This document shows positions 1-6,127 of a stretch of 12,997 nucleotides of DNA, in pieces (positions within the stretch are counted from its first letter, which is position 1; each line of letters opens with the position of its first letter). This DNA comes from an uncultured Clostridium sp. (GTDB taxonomy: Bacteria > Bacillota > Clostridia > Clostridiales > Clostridiaceae): positions 1 to 12,997 of the forward strand of contig CAKVFO010000095.1 of assembly GCA_934746785.1 (NCBI GenBank), given 5' to 3'. Below the pieces are notes generated by a model. It had not been told where the DNA came from, made no database searches, and saw nothing but the letters and a program-made list of their open reading frames with translations. A program made the position numbers and the translations under genes.

Positions 1-112
1 GGTATAATCATGTCCGCCCACATTCTTTCAATGGAGGATTAACGCCCTTTGAGGCAAGATATTCCGCGAGGTCTTTTAGACAAAAGCGTTACAATTTTGC
101 TTGACCACTACA
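1..112 (+). mobile_element. Right end of an insertion sequence (IS3/IS481-type), left part outside window
   Basis: The left edge holds the 3' end of a DDE transposase frame, whose TGA stop lies at 102-104. A few bases later comes TTGACCACTACA (101-112), ending in CA, as expected for the TG...CA ends of IS3-type elements. The first 100 bases contain 43 G/C, visibly more than the DNA that follows. The minus-strand FabH-like frame loses family resemblance at about 113, so the element appears to have inserted into that gene. The exact end is inferred: the other inverted repeat and the target duplication are outside the window. Confidence 0.7.
3..104 (+). CDS. Transposase C-terminal fragment (rve/DDE integrase core)
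   Basis: This is the tail of a DDE transposase, the enzyme that cuts and joins the ends of its insertion sequence. Frame 3 on the plus strand reads YNHVRPHSFNGGLTPFE and then a basic, aromatic tail to a TGA stop at 102-104. The YN-x-x-RPH-...-GG-x-TP-x-E pattern is the hallmark of the C-terminal end of the rve integrase core in IS3/IS150 and IS481 transposases. It sits about 40 residues after the catalytic Glu, which is outside the window. Only 33 residues are visible, so the start, DDE triad and exact family cannot be judged. The gene runs opposite to the FabH-like gene it truncates, and its G+C content is higher than its neighbours, consistent with mobile DNA. Confidence 0.8.
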   Translation, partial: YNHVRPHSFNGGLTPFEARYSARSFRQKRYNFA

Positions 113-563
113 ACCCTTACATCATCACATCCAACAATCAATGCTTTCTTTTTACCACTAGTTCCATTGAAATAACCTCTAACTAACTCAAAAGCACTAA
201 TCATACCTATACAGTCAGAGTTCATATCAAAACAAAGACAATCTTTCTTTCCACCCAGCTTATTATGTAAAATTAGTGCTGTTTGCGGCATTAGATGTTC
301 TGGAAGAAGCCCTGAGAATATAACCATATCAATATCTTTAATATCTGTATTAGTGCTTTCTAATACTTTTGAACAAGCTTCTAAAGACATTGTCAAGCTT
401 GTTTCATTATCATCAGCTAAACAAATAGCTTCTCTTCCAAAAACATATCTCAATAATATTTCTACATCTTTGTTCTGCTTAGAAAAGTGATCAATATAAT
501 GCTCAACAGGTATTAAATTTTTCCCTTTTACAATTTCCACTCCATTTATCTAATACTTTTCAT
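113..563 (-). pseudogene. 3-oxoacyl-ACP synthase III (FabH-like) gene, truncated by IS and frameshifted
   Basis: Intact members of this family condense an acyl-CoA with malonyl-ACP in fatty-acid or specialised acyl-chain synthesis. The visible frame shows the N-terminal thiolase-fold half: VEHYIDHF near the start, a DMVIFSG strand, and the nucleophile segment FDMNSDCIGM, whose Cys (residue 110 counted from the GTG at 540) matches the FabH active-site Cys. It ends at ALIVGCDD, so the half carrying the catalytic His and Asn is missing. The open frame continues to a TAA at 76-78, but that stretch is IS DNA. The only start with a good ribosome site (AAAGGA) is the ATG at 561-563. It reads MKSIR and then hits TAA; restoring one base gives MKSIRINGVEIVKGKN, a typical start for this subfamily, in frame with the rest. 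The STAS-like gene lies 43 bp upstream in the same direction, so the two probably formed an operon. It is very likely non-functional. Confidence 0.75.
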
Positions 564-606
564 CTCTATCCTTTCTAATGTTCTTTCAGCTTATTAACTG
601 CTATAC

Positions 607-1026
607 TTACTTAAGTGTAACTTCTTTCATGTAAGCAACTGCTTCTTCCATTGATGCAAACTTCTTAACATTAAAATATTTTTTAAATTCTTTTTCCCAC
701 ATGCTCATCTCTTCCTCTATATCTGAGACTTGATTCATTATAAAAACCACATTCTTACATGTTGTTTTAGACATTGCAGGTAATAATACATTAAATCCCC
801 ATTCAACATCTTCTTTCTCATCTTCAAATCCATTTCTAGCATCAAATAAAAAGTTACTTCCTTCAAACTTTTGAAGTAAACTTAATGCATGTAATGTTGG
901 TTTTCTATAATCATCTTTACAACAAAATTTCTTCCATTCCAAAAAAACTATATTTTCTTCCTGCATATATGAAACTCTACAAAATTCTGAATCAAATATA
1001 TCATTACATTCTAAATCTTTACTCAT
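607..1026 (-). CDS. SpoIIAA-like / STAS-SEC14 domain small protein
   Basis: A soluble protein of 139 residues. Its layout resembles the SpoIIAA-like (STAS/SEC14) family: an early NIVFLEWKKF strand, an alternating helix/strand core with FLFDARN, a NVVFIMNQ strand, and a C-terminal helix pair ending FASMEEAVAYMKEV. These small proteins are thought to bind lipid or partner proteins; no catalytic motif is visible, so its role is unknown. I chose the ATG at 1024-1026 rather than the GTG at 1041, because AAGGGAG lies six bases before the ATG and falls inside the longer frame. It lies just upstream of the broken FabH-like gene, which suggests that it serves an acyl-chain pathway, but this is inference only. 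A single domain, with no membrane segment or signal peptide. Confidence 0.6.
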   Translation of the reverse strand: MSKDLECNDIFDSEFCRVSYMQEENIVFLEWKKFCCKDDYRKPTLHALSLLQKFEGSNFLFDARNGFEDEKEDVEWGFNVLLPAMSKTTCKNVVFIMNQVSDIEEEMSMWEKEFKKYFNVKKFASMEEAVAYMKEVTLK

Positions 1027-1125
1027 TTCGTCTCCCTTCACAATTTAAAATTCAACATCTTCCAACTATAATTTTTCGCTCTTTAAATAACCATTTTTTA
1101 TAATATATCCCTTTTGTTCTTTTTT

Positions 1126-1154
1126 ATTATTTCATATTATTTACTCTTTTTCAA
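1126..1154 (-). promoter_or_regulatory. Candidate sigma-A promoter for the STAS-like/FabH-like unit
   Basis: On the minus strand, TTGAAA (1149-1154) is separated by exactly 17 bases from AATAAT (1126-1131), with TG one base before the -10 box. Transcription would start near 1119, about 90 bases before the ATG of the STAS-like gene. Such boxes arise easily in DNA this AT-rich, so this is only a candidate. Confidence 0.35.
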
Positions 1155-1163
1155 TACTTTGCT

Positions 1164-1361
1164 TTAAATTGGCTGTTTTATTCTTTTAAGGATATCTTCA
1201 TTCTTATTATCAAGTACTTCAGCTATTTCATCAATAGTATTAGTAACTTTTTCTTCAGTTTCTTTTTTTATAAATTCAGATACTATTTCATCTAAGCTTT
1301 GATCATAATCTATCATTAAATAATAACTGTCAAAAAAATAAGTTAAAAATTCTCCTGTCAT
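1164..1361 (-). CDS. CdiI-type immunity protein (CdiI_2-like), short
   Basis: Likely the immunity protein that binds and blocks the toxin encoded just upstream. The 65-residue acidic, helical protein follows the pattern of CdiI_2-type immunity proteins: FLTYFFDSYYLMIDYDQSLD, then a DEIVSEFIKKE helix, then a long helix TIDEIAEVLDNKNEDILKRI. From memory, this family partners RNase A-like CdiA toxins (Yersinia kristensenii type), which matches the neighbour. The start ATG (1359-1361) has a GGGAGG ribosome site overlapping the toxin's TAG stop, 12 bp away, so the two are translationally coupled. Family members usually run some 20-25 residues longer, with a C-terminal helix; here a TAA follows ILKRIKQPI and no continuation is visible in the other frames. 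The protein may be a natural short form or C-terminally truncated. Confidence 0.6.
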   Translation of the reverse strand: MTGEFLTYFFDSYYLMIDYDQSLDEIVSEFIKKETEEKVTNTIDEIAEVLDNKNEDILKRIKQPI

Positions 1362-1373
1362 TTTTCTGCCTCC

Positions 1374-2798
1374 CTATTTCATACTTGAATATGTAGTCAA
1401 TACGTAGAAACCTAATGGAGATGTTGGATCTCTAACAATAACTGTGACAGACTTTTTAAGTCCTTCAACCATCTGTCCTGTCGACTTAGAAACCACATAT
1501 CCCACTTCATAATTAAAGTTAGTCTCTATAACTTTTCTAGCATCATTAGAATTATTGAGCCAGTCTTCAATATCATCTGCATTTTTAGTAATGGTATCCT
1601 TCAATGCTTTAGTTGCAGTTTCTGAATCTTTAAAGGAAGTTGCAGCTGCATTTTTTGATTTCATCCCATTTACTCTATTTATAAGATACTGTTCATCCTT
1701 ACCAACATGTCTGTCTATAGTATGTCCACCTCTTGATTCCATATCACTAAGTATATTATCATCTATATTGTTAATTTTATCTTTAAAAGTATTACTTTTC
1801 AAATTATTTTCTACCCTTGATTGTTTACTGCTGCTGAACTCACTTACTTCATCAGTAGATGCTTTCTTTATATTATCATTAATATTATTATATCCCTCAG
1901 CAAAAACAGCTCCTGATAGTGCTAATTCTGCTGTGCCTGCAAGTACTACTGGAACAGATATGGCTATAACTAGGCCCCCTACTATTGAACCAACTCCTGT
2001 ATCCGACACTGCAGCTCCACCTGCTGTAAAAGTTATTCCCCCTGCAATAGTTAAAACTCCTGCAGCCAATCCATAGGCACCTACAATCATAGTAATAACA
2101 TCTCCTGTAGCCCTTCCATAATAATAGGCTGTTTTATTACCTATGTGTGGAAGTACATATAATTCTTCAAGATTATCTAAATTATTACTAAGTCTATTAT
2201 TTAAATTAGTACCAAAAATTCCATCTACTATCGCAAATGGTATAAAAGCTACTCCTTCTAAAGTATTCTTTCCAAATTCCACACCTACACCTGCTACAAA
2301 GTCTAGTGCTGTCTCATACCATGGAACTTCTCTTATTGCATCATCAAGCTCAGCATCATCATTCTCAATATAATTTTTAATTTTCTCCATATTCTCGTTA
2401 TGTATATTTTCAATACCACTTAAAAATTCTGAATATGCATTTTGATCTAAAGTTATTGCTTATGGGTCAATTAATGCAGTAACATTCATTATAAGTGCAT
2501 TAAAACTTGAAAGTCCTTCATAAATGCTATTAAATCTATCAGCATAACTCACATCAACTGCATGTACCTTATTTAAAATCTGTTCAAACTTCTTAGTACT
2601 TATATCGTACTTATCCACCATTTTCGCATGGTATGTATCTATATCATTTACATAATCATCTATGTTTAAATCATCTATAAACCAGTCCTTAACCCAGTCT
2701 ACTAAGAATAATTCACCGTCTTCTTCAACATTCTGCTTAATTATACTCCTAAGATGTTCAACAGAACTTAAGGAAAAATCTCTTACTATACCACTCAT
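1374..2798 (-). pseudogene. Polymorphic toxin with RNase A-like C-terminal domain, interrupted by one in-frame TAA
   Basis: A secreted interbacterial toxin of modular build. The minus-strand frame from 2798 to 1374 is 475 codons with no frameshift and a single internal TAA at codon 113 (2460-2462). N-terminal ~130 codons: helical, with WVKDWF and YEGLSSFNAL, in the place taken by LXG-like secretion domains. Middle: a Gly/Ala-rich hydrophobic region (codons ~228-300) typical of the linker or membrane-crossing part of such toxins. C-terminus from codon ~355: HTIDRHVG, then a helix around DIEDWL, YEVGYVV, VTVIVRDP and a final LTTY. This is the order seen in the bacterial RNase A-like fold (CdiA-CT of Y. 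kristensenii). There, as I recall, a His, an Arg and a T-x-Y pair form the active site; candidates here are H359, T468 and Y470. The start ATG abuts the TAG of the partner gene. The last 338 codons could be read from an ATG at 2390, but no good ribosome site precedes it. Confidence 0.75.
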
Positions 2799-3098
2799 CT
2801 ATCCAAGCACCTCTTCCTTAAATTCTTCTATACTGTCCCTTGTAGTTTCATAAATTTCAATGTAGCCATCTTTAACTTCATCAAGCATTGAAACTGTTGC
2901 TCCTACCAAAACCTTTAGAGAACTAACTACTCCTACAAAGGCGTTCCCTACAACATCCATATATTGTTTAGTATATCCTGCTCCTTCTACTTCCTTATGC
3001 TGTATTCCACTTGGCTCTATGTCATTTAGAAGGCTGTTTAAATTACTTATCTCTGTTTCTAGAACATCTATATTTACAGAAATCTTTTCTCCAGCCAT
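2799..3098 (-). CDS. Small helical WXG100/Lap-like partner of the toxin
   Basis: A 99-residue protein, predicted to be all-helical and acidic, with no signal peptide. Two long helices (about residues 6-27 and 56-95) flank a loop with GAGYTKQYMDVVGNAF. There is no clear W-x-G. Size, helical hairpin shape and position directly before a polymorphic toxin fit the small partner proteins (Lap/WXG100-like) that escort LXG-type effectors to the type VII (Esx) secretion system; this is inferred from context rather than a sharp motif. The ATG at 3096-3098 follows a strong GGGGGA ribosome site. Its TAG stop is immediately followed by the toxin ATG (TAGATG), implying coupled translation in roughly equal amounts. 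No Esx secretion machinery lies in the window. I see no convincing promoter close upstream. Confidence 0.55.
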   Translation of the reverse strand: MAGEKISVNIDVLETEISNLNSLLNDIEPSGIQHKEVEGAGYTKQYMDVVGNAFVGVVSSLKVLVGATVSMLDEVKDGYIEIYETTRDSIEEFKEEVLG

Positions 3099-3163
3099 AA
3101 ACTTTTCCCCCTTAGTATATTAATCACTTTTTTTTCTAGTAAAACTACTATAAAAAAATCCTA

Positions 3164-3271
3164 TTAAAAGAGGACTATGGCCCCTAACTTCTCAACATCT
3201 TTCATATCTTTATTTTCACCATATTTATCTATATAAAATCTCTCCATTACATCCTCAATAAAATATTCCAT
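3164..3271 (-). other. 35-codon open frame, possible gene remnant
   Basis: Between the toxin cassette and the acetyltransferase terminator, a minus-strand frame from ATG (3269-3271) to TAA (3164-3166) gives a 35-residue, protein-like sequence with MERFYIDKYGENKDMKDVE. The upstream in-frame codons run only six more before a TAG, and no ribosome site precedes the ATG. It reads like the last part of a lost gene rather than a working small gene. Family unknown. Confidence 0.3.
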
Positions 3272-3301
3272 AAAAACAACACAAAATTTCTAAACAATGA
3301 A

Positions 3302-3338
3302 AAAATCATGTGAAATAACATATGTTTCACATGATTTT
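3302..3338 (-). terminator. Rho-independent terminator after the GNAT gene
   Basis: A perfect 14-bp stem (3302-3315 with 3325-3338), a 9-base loop and, on the minus strand, a T run directly after it. It lies 10 bases beyond the stop of the acetyltransferase gene. T-rich sequence on both sides means that it could also stop plus-strand transcription. Confidence 0.85.
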
Positions 3339-3348
3339 ATATAAAATT

Positions 3349-3852
3349 CTAGTTTTCAAAAACTTTTCCCATATAGTATTCATCTATATAGTTGCCATCC
3401 ATAAATATTGAGTTTTTCTTAATGCCTTCTACTACAAATCCATTCTTCTCATACAGATGTTTTGCCGCTTCATTTTGGCACATAACAGTAAGTTCAAGTC
3501 TTGAAACACCACTTTCCATAGCCCATTTATCAAGTTCTTTAAATAATTGTGTCCCAATCCCCTTATTTCTATATCTTTGCCTCATTCCAACAACAATATA
3601 TGCCGTATGTCTAATCTTATTTGCTCCTCCTCTTTGAGCTGACAAAAAGCCGACTATCTCACTTTCATACTCTGCTACTAGTAAAAGATTCCCTCCATTA
3701 ATAGCCGCATTAATCATTCCTTCTATCCCATTAACATTAGTAGATCTTTCTCCTGGCTCTAACATCATAAACTTAGTTTCTTTATCTAGTTTCAAAAGCA
3801 TTTTTAACATTTTGTTTGCATCTTCAGCCTTACTTTGTCGTACGTATATCAT
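3349..3852 (-). CDS. GNAT family N-acetyltransferase
   Basis: A soluble 167-residue enzyme expected to move an acetyl group from acetyl-CoA to an amine; the substrate is not evident. The Gcn5 fold is seen in order: N-terminal YVRQSKAEDANKML, strand NLLLVAEYESEIVGFLSA (about 55-72), acetyl-CoA loop RQRYRNKGIG (91-100, the R/Q-x-x-G-x-G signature), helix LFKELDKWA, strand LELTVMCQN, and motif B NEAAKHLYEKNGF (127-139). The length is normal for the family. The ATG has a GAGAGGAAG ribosome site five bases upstream. It is a single-gene unit: a promoter at ~3897-3926 and a terminator right after the stop. The arrangement resembles RimI/PhnO-like members, but I would not go beyond the family. Confidence 0.85.
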   Translation of the reverse strand: MIYVRQSKAEDANKMLKMLLKLDKETKFMMLEPGERSTNVNGIEGMINAAINGGNLLLVAEYESEIVGFLSAQRGGANKIRHTAYIVVGMRQRYRNKGIGTQLFKELDKWAMESGVSRLELTVMCQNEAAKHLYEKNGFVVEGIKKNSIFMDGNYIDEYYMGKVFEN

Positions 3853-3896
3853 TAAACTTCCTCTCTAACTATTACCTTTAATTGTATTTTAGTCTT

Positions 3897-3926
3897 ATTA
3901 TACACCATTAATATACATATATCCAA
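3897..3926 (-). promoter_or_regulatory. Sigma-A-type promoter of the GNAT gene
   Basis: On the minus strand a perfect TATAAT (3897-3902) lies 18 bases from TTGGAT (3921-3926). Predicted start near 3890 leaves a leader of about 38 bases with the GAGAGGAAG ribosome site. It begins just two bases past the preceding terminator, which makes it more credible. Confidence 0.5.
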
Positions 3927-3927
3927 T

Positions 3928-3964
3928 AAAAAGTATGTGTATTTAGAGTGTTCACATACTTTTT
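3928..3964 (-). terminator. Terminator after the panE stub
   Basis: A perfect 12-bp stem (3928-3939 with 3953-3964) with a 13-base loop. The stem base is an A5/T5 run, so it can act in both directions. Its outer edge overlaps the TAA of the ketopantoate-reductase stub at 3964-3966. It probably separates the older unit from the GNAT gene. Confidence 0.75.
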
Positions 3965-4089
3965 TATAATTCCATTTTTCTTTGAATTTCAACACCTCTT
4001 GCTAAAAGTGTAATTTCATTTTTACCTTTACAAAGTTTATGTGTAAGAAGTGATCCAATTACCCCTGCTCCATATACTAAAATTCTCAT
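3964..4089 (-). pseudogene. Ketopantoate reductase (PanE/ApbA-type), N-terminal stub of 41 residues
   Basis: Intact enzymes of this family reduce 2-dehydropantoate with NADPH in pantothenate/CoA synthesis. The stub begins MRILVYGAGVIGSLL, the Rossmann dinucleotide loop G-x-G-x-x-G, followed by the second strand ITLLARG with the Arg that contacts NADPH phosphate in the family. It ends after EIQRKMEL at a TAA that already belongs to the terminator hairpin. About 85% of a normal ~300-residue protein is missing, including the catalytic Lys and the substrate domain, so a large internal deletion joined the 5' end to the 3' terminator. There is no strong ribosome site. It is almost surely non-functional. 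Confidence 0.8.
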
Positions 4090-4128
4090 ATCAATTTCAA
4101 AGGTGTCTTTATTATCTAAATCTATTTG

Positions 4129-4536
4129 CTAACTAATTGATACAATGACTGCTGTACAAATCACTACTAAAGCTACAATTTTTAATGATACACTTCCTGC
4201 TTTTTCAGCTCCATGCTTCTTTAATAAGGTAATTTGAATTCCATAAAAAATTGAACTTACTAATAAAGCTATAGAATTTATAACTATTATATTGTCTATA
4301 TTAAAACCTATTTTTGTATACACTGCCACGTGAACAAATAAATATACTGGAATCACTAAAAAATATTATCGACATTTTAATATATACATAAAATAGATTT
4401 ATATGATTTGCATCTCTATTTCTATATTTCTTAAGTATTATTGTTGGAAAAATAAAATTTTACCTTTTAAATATCCTAATTCTTTTTTAACTAACTCCTT
4501 CATTTGTACCCATCTAACTTTTTCTCTCTTTACCAC
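4129..4536 (-). pseudogene. Small integral membrane protein gene, two frameshifts
   Basis: Reading the minus strand from the GTG at 4534-4536 gives a charged, amphipathic start (EKVRWVQMKELVKKELGYL) and then stops at TAA 4438-4440. The next frame picks up as ILKKYRNRDANH...YIKMSIIF and stops just past a T6 run. The third frame, open to TAG at 4129-4131, holds two or three membrane segments (LFVHVAVY, IVINSIALLVSSIFYGI, KIVALVVICTAVIVSIS). Adding one T to the T5 run at about 4450 and removing one T from the T6 run at 4358-4363 restores a single ~136-residue protein with a coherent pattern. Only the 75-residue third segment is open by itself, and its GTG has no ribosome site. I do not recognise the family. 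It lies 39 bp upstream of the PanE stub, in the same direction. Confidence 0.6.
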
Positions 4537-4555
4537 TACTTTTTATCATTTTACT

Positions 4556-4570
4556 TAGTAGACACTACTA
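4556..4570. promoter_or_regulatory. Perfect 15-bp dyad, possible operator
   Basis: TAGTAG-ACA-CTACTA, two 6-bp arms around a 3-base centre, in the gap between the leftward membrane-protein remnant and rightward brnQ. The short centre makes a stable RNA hairpin unlikely and suits a dimeric DNA-binding protein. No regulator gene is nearby in the window, so the function is open. Confidence 0.3.
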
Positions 4571-4772
4571 TGTCAAACAACCATATTTATTCTATTTTAT
4601 TCTATATACTTTTATTTTTATATATCCATCTTTTTCATGTTTTGTCGGTATAACAAATAATTTTTGTTTCGATTTTTATTTACTCTTATTTTATTTAAAT
4701 AATTAACTTCTATAGGATAAAATCCAAGTTTTAAACAATTTATTAAAATACCTATTATTATTTTAAAAATTA
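4571..4772. other. AT-rich non-coding gap before brnQ
   Basis: No credible open frame is seen on either strand. The longest plus-strand ATG frame here (27 codons, from about 4570) lacks a ribosome site. I found no T-box-like or riboswitch-like structured leader and no clear CodY-type palindrome, although branched-chain amino acid carriers are often under such control. Confidence 0.5.
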
Positions 4773-4781
4773 TGTTATACT
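4773..4781 (+). promoter_or_regulatory. Extended -10 promoter of brnQ
   Basis: TGTTATACT: a TATACT -10 box (4776-4781) with TG one base upstream. No good -35 box is found 17 bases before, as is common for extended -10 promoters. Transcription would start near 4788, giving a leader of about 45 bases up to the brnQ ATG. Confidence 0.45.
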
Positions 4782-4832
4782 TTGAACATTATATTGATAA
4801 AATTAAAAAGTAATAAAGGACTGATTAAACAA

Positions 4833-6074
4833 ATGAAAAAAACAAATAAAGATGCAATTATAATTGGATTTGCTTTATTTTCAATGTTCTTTGGAGCAGG
4901 AAACCTAATCTTTCCATCATATCTTGGATATCAGCTTGGCTCTCAATATTTAGCTGGTATGGCTGGCTTTATTGCAACTGGAGTCGGACTACCTCTTCTT
5001 GCAATCATTGCATGTTCAAAAGGTGATGGAACATTTGAGAGTATTGCTGAAAAAATAAACAAAAAATTTGCAATAGTATTTACTTCAATTTTATTTTTAG
5101 CCATAGGGCCCTTATTAGCAGTTCCAAGAACAGCTGCTACTACATTTGAAATAGCTATAAATCCTTTTTTCCCAAAGGTTCCAGCTTGGACAATGATATT
5201 ATTATATTTCTTAATAAACCTTTTCTTTGTACTTAAGAGATCATCAATTATTGATACTATAGGTAAGTTCCTAACACCTGCATTAATAATTATACTTGTA
5301 GTTACAATAGTTAAAGGAATATTAATGCCTATTGGTACTATACACGAAACTAGTACATCTGGAGTTTTTGCATCTTCTCTTTTAGAAGGATATCAAACAA
5401 TGGATGCTATTGCTGCTTTACTTTTTGCTGCAATTATAACTACTTCTATAAAAAGTAAAGGTTATGAAGGAAAAGATATGTCTAAAATGCTTCTAAGATC
5501 AAGCTTAGTAGCAGTTATAGGTCTTGCTTTTGTATATGGAGGTCTTACTTTTATTGGTGCTCATACATCACAAATAGCTCCACACAATGTTTCTAAGACA
5601 GTTCTTTTAGTTTTAATAGCTAGAAATATTCTTGGAGATGTAGGACCTATACTTGTAGGTATTGCTATGGCACTTGCTTGTTTAACAACCTCAATAGGTT
5701 TAATTACTGCTGGATCTGACTTTTTTGAAACTATTACTAAAGGAAAGCTAAGTTATAAATTTAATGTTTTTGCTATTTCTATAATAAGCTTTGCAGTTGC
5801 TTTACTTGGCGTTGATAAAATCGTAGTATATTCAGCACCTGTGTTAAATCTTTTATATCCTGTTTCTATAACTTTAATTATTTATGCCTTCTTGCAAAAA
5901 CGTATTAAAATAAGAGCAGCGCAGATTGGAGTATTAACTTCTTTGATATTTTCTGTATTGCTATTAATACCAGGATTAAACTTAAACTTTTTACCACTAG
6001 CATCAATAGGTTTTGGATGGGTTTTACCTACTGCCATAGCTATGATAGTTGGGCAATTAACATTTAAAAAATAG
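4833..6074 (+). CDS. brnQ: Branched-chain amino acid carrier BrnQ
   Basis: A membrane carrier that imports leucine, isoleucine and valine with a cation (Na+ or H+) across the cell membrane. The 413-residue length and about 12 hydrophobic segments are normal for the LIVCS family. The family pattern is seen at once: MKKTNKDAIIIGFALFSMFF followed by GAGNLIFP, then the LAVPRTAATTFE loop, and later LTTSIGLITAGSDFF. The ATG at 4833 was chosen because it gives the usual BrnQ start; AAAGGA lies 12 bases before it. A TTG at 4782 would add 17 unlikely residues and overlaps the promoter. It is the only intact plus-strand gene here and forms a single-gene unit ending in a strong terminator. Confidence 0.93.
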   Translation: MKKTNKDAIIIGFALFSMFFGAGNLIFPSYLGYQLGSQYLAGMAGFIATGVGLPLLAIIACSKGDGTFESIAEKINKKFAIVFTSILFLAIGPLLAVPRTAATTFEIAINPFFPKVPAWTMILLYFLINLFFVLKRSSIIDTIGKFLTPALIIILVVTIVKGILMPIGTIHETSTSGVFASSLLEGYQTMDAIAALLFAAIITTSIKSKGYEGKDMSKMLLRSSLVAVIGLAFVYGGLTFIGAHTSQIAPHNVSKTVLLVLIARNILGDVGPILVGIAMALACLTTSIGLITAGSDFFETITKGKLSYKFNVFAISIISFAVALLGVDKIVVYSAPVLNLLYPVSITLIIYAFLQKRIKIRAAQIGVLTSLIFSVLLLIPGLNLNFLPLASIGFGWVLPTAIAMIVGQLTFKK

Positions 6075-6083
6075 GATTACCTA

Positions 6084-6125
6084 AATATAAAGACTCTGGA
6101 AAACTAACTCCAGAGTCTTTATATT
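6084..6125. terminator. Bidirectional terminator between brnQ and the CAT-like gene
   Basis: A 17-bp perfect stem (6084-6100 with 6109-6125) and an 8-base loop, with T-rich and A-rich flanks. It lies 9 bases past the brnQ stop and 2 bases past the end of the opposing CAT-like gene, so it serves both convergent genes. Confidence 0.9.
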
Positions 6126-6127
6126 AT

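Noticed and set aside
1027..1041. GTG start at 1041 for the STAS-like gene
   Set aside because: The AAGGGAG ribosome site lies inside this extension and is well spaced for the ATG at 1026.
1555..2076. 173-codon plus-strand open frame antisense to the toxin
   Set aside because: No ribosome site; low-complexity Ser/Leu/Pro/Ala composition mirrors the Gly/Ala-rich and helical toxin regions on the opposite strand. It is a shadow frame.
2391..2798. Calling the toxin N-terminus a proven LXG domain
   Set aside because: Position and helical nature fit, but I cannot see a firm L-x-G signature, so only an LXG-like role is stated.
4782..4832. TTG start at 4782 for brnQ
   Set aside because: It overlaps the promoter region, has no ribosome site and adds residues unlike BrnQ; the ATG at 4833 gives the standard N-terminus.
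4571..4832. T-box or other amino-acid riboswitch ahead of brnQ
   Set aside because: The leader from the predicted start is only about 45 bases, and no conserved T-box sequence or terminator/antiterminator pair is visible.
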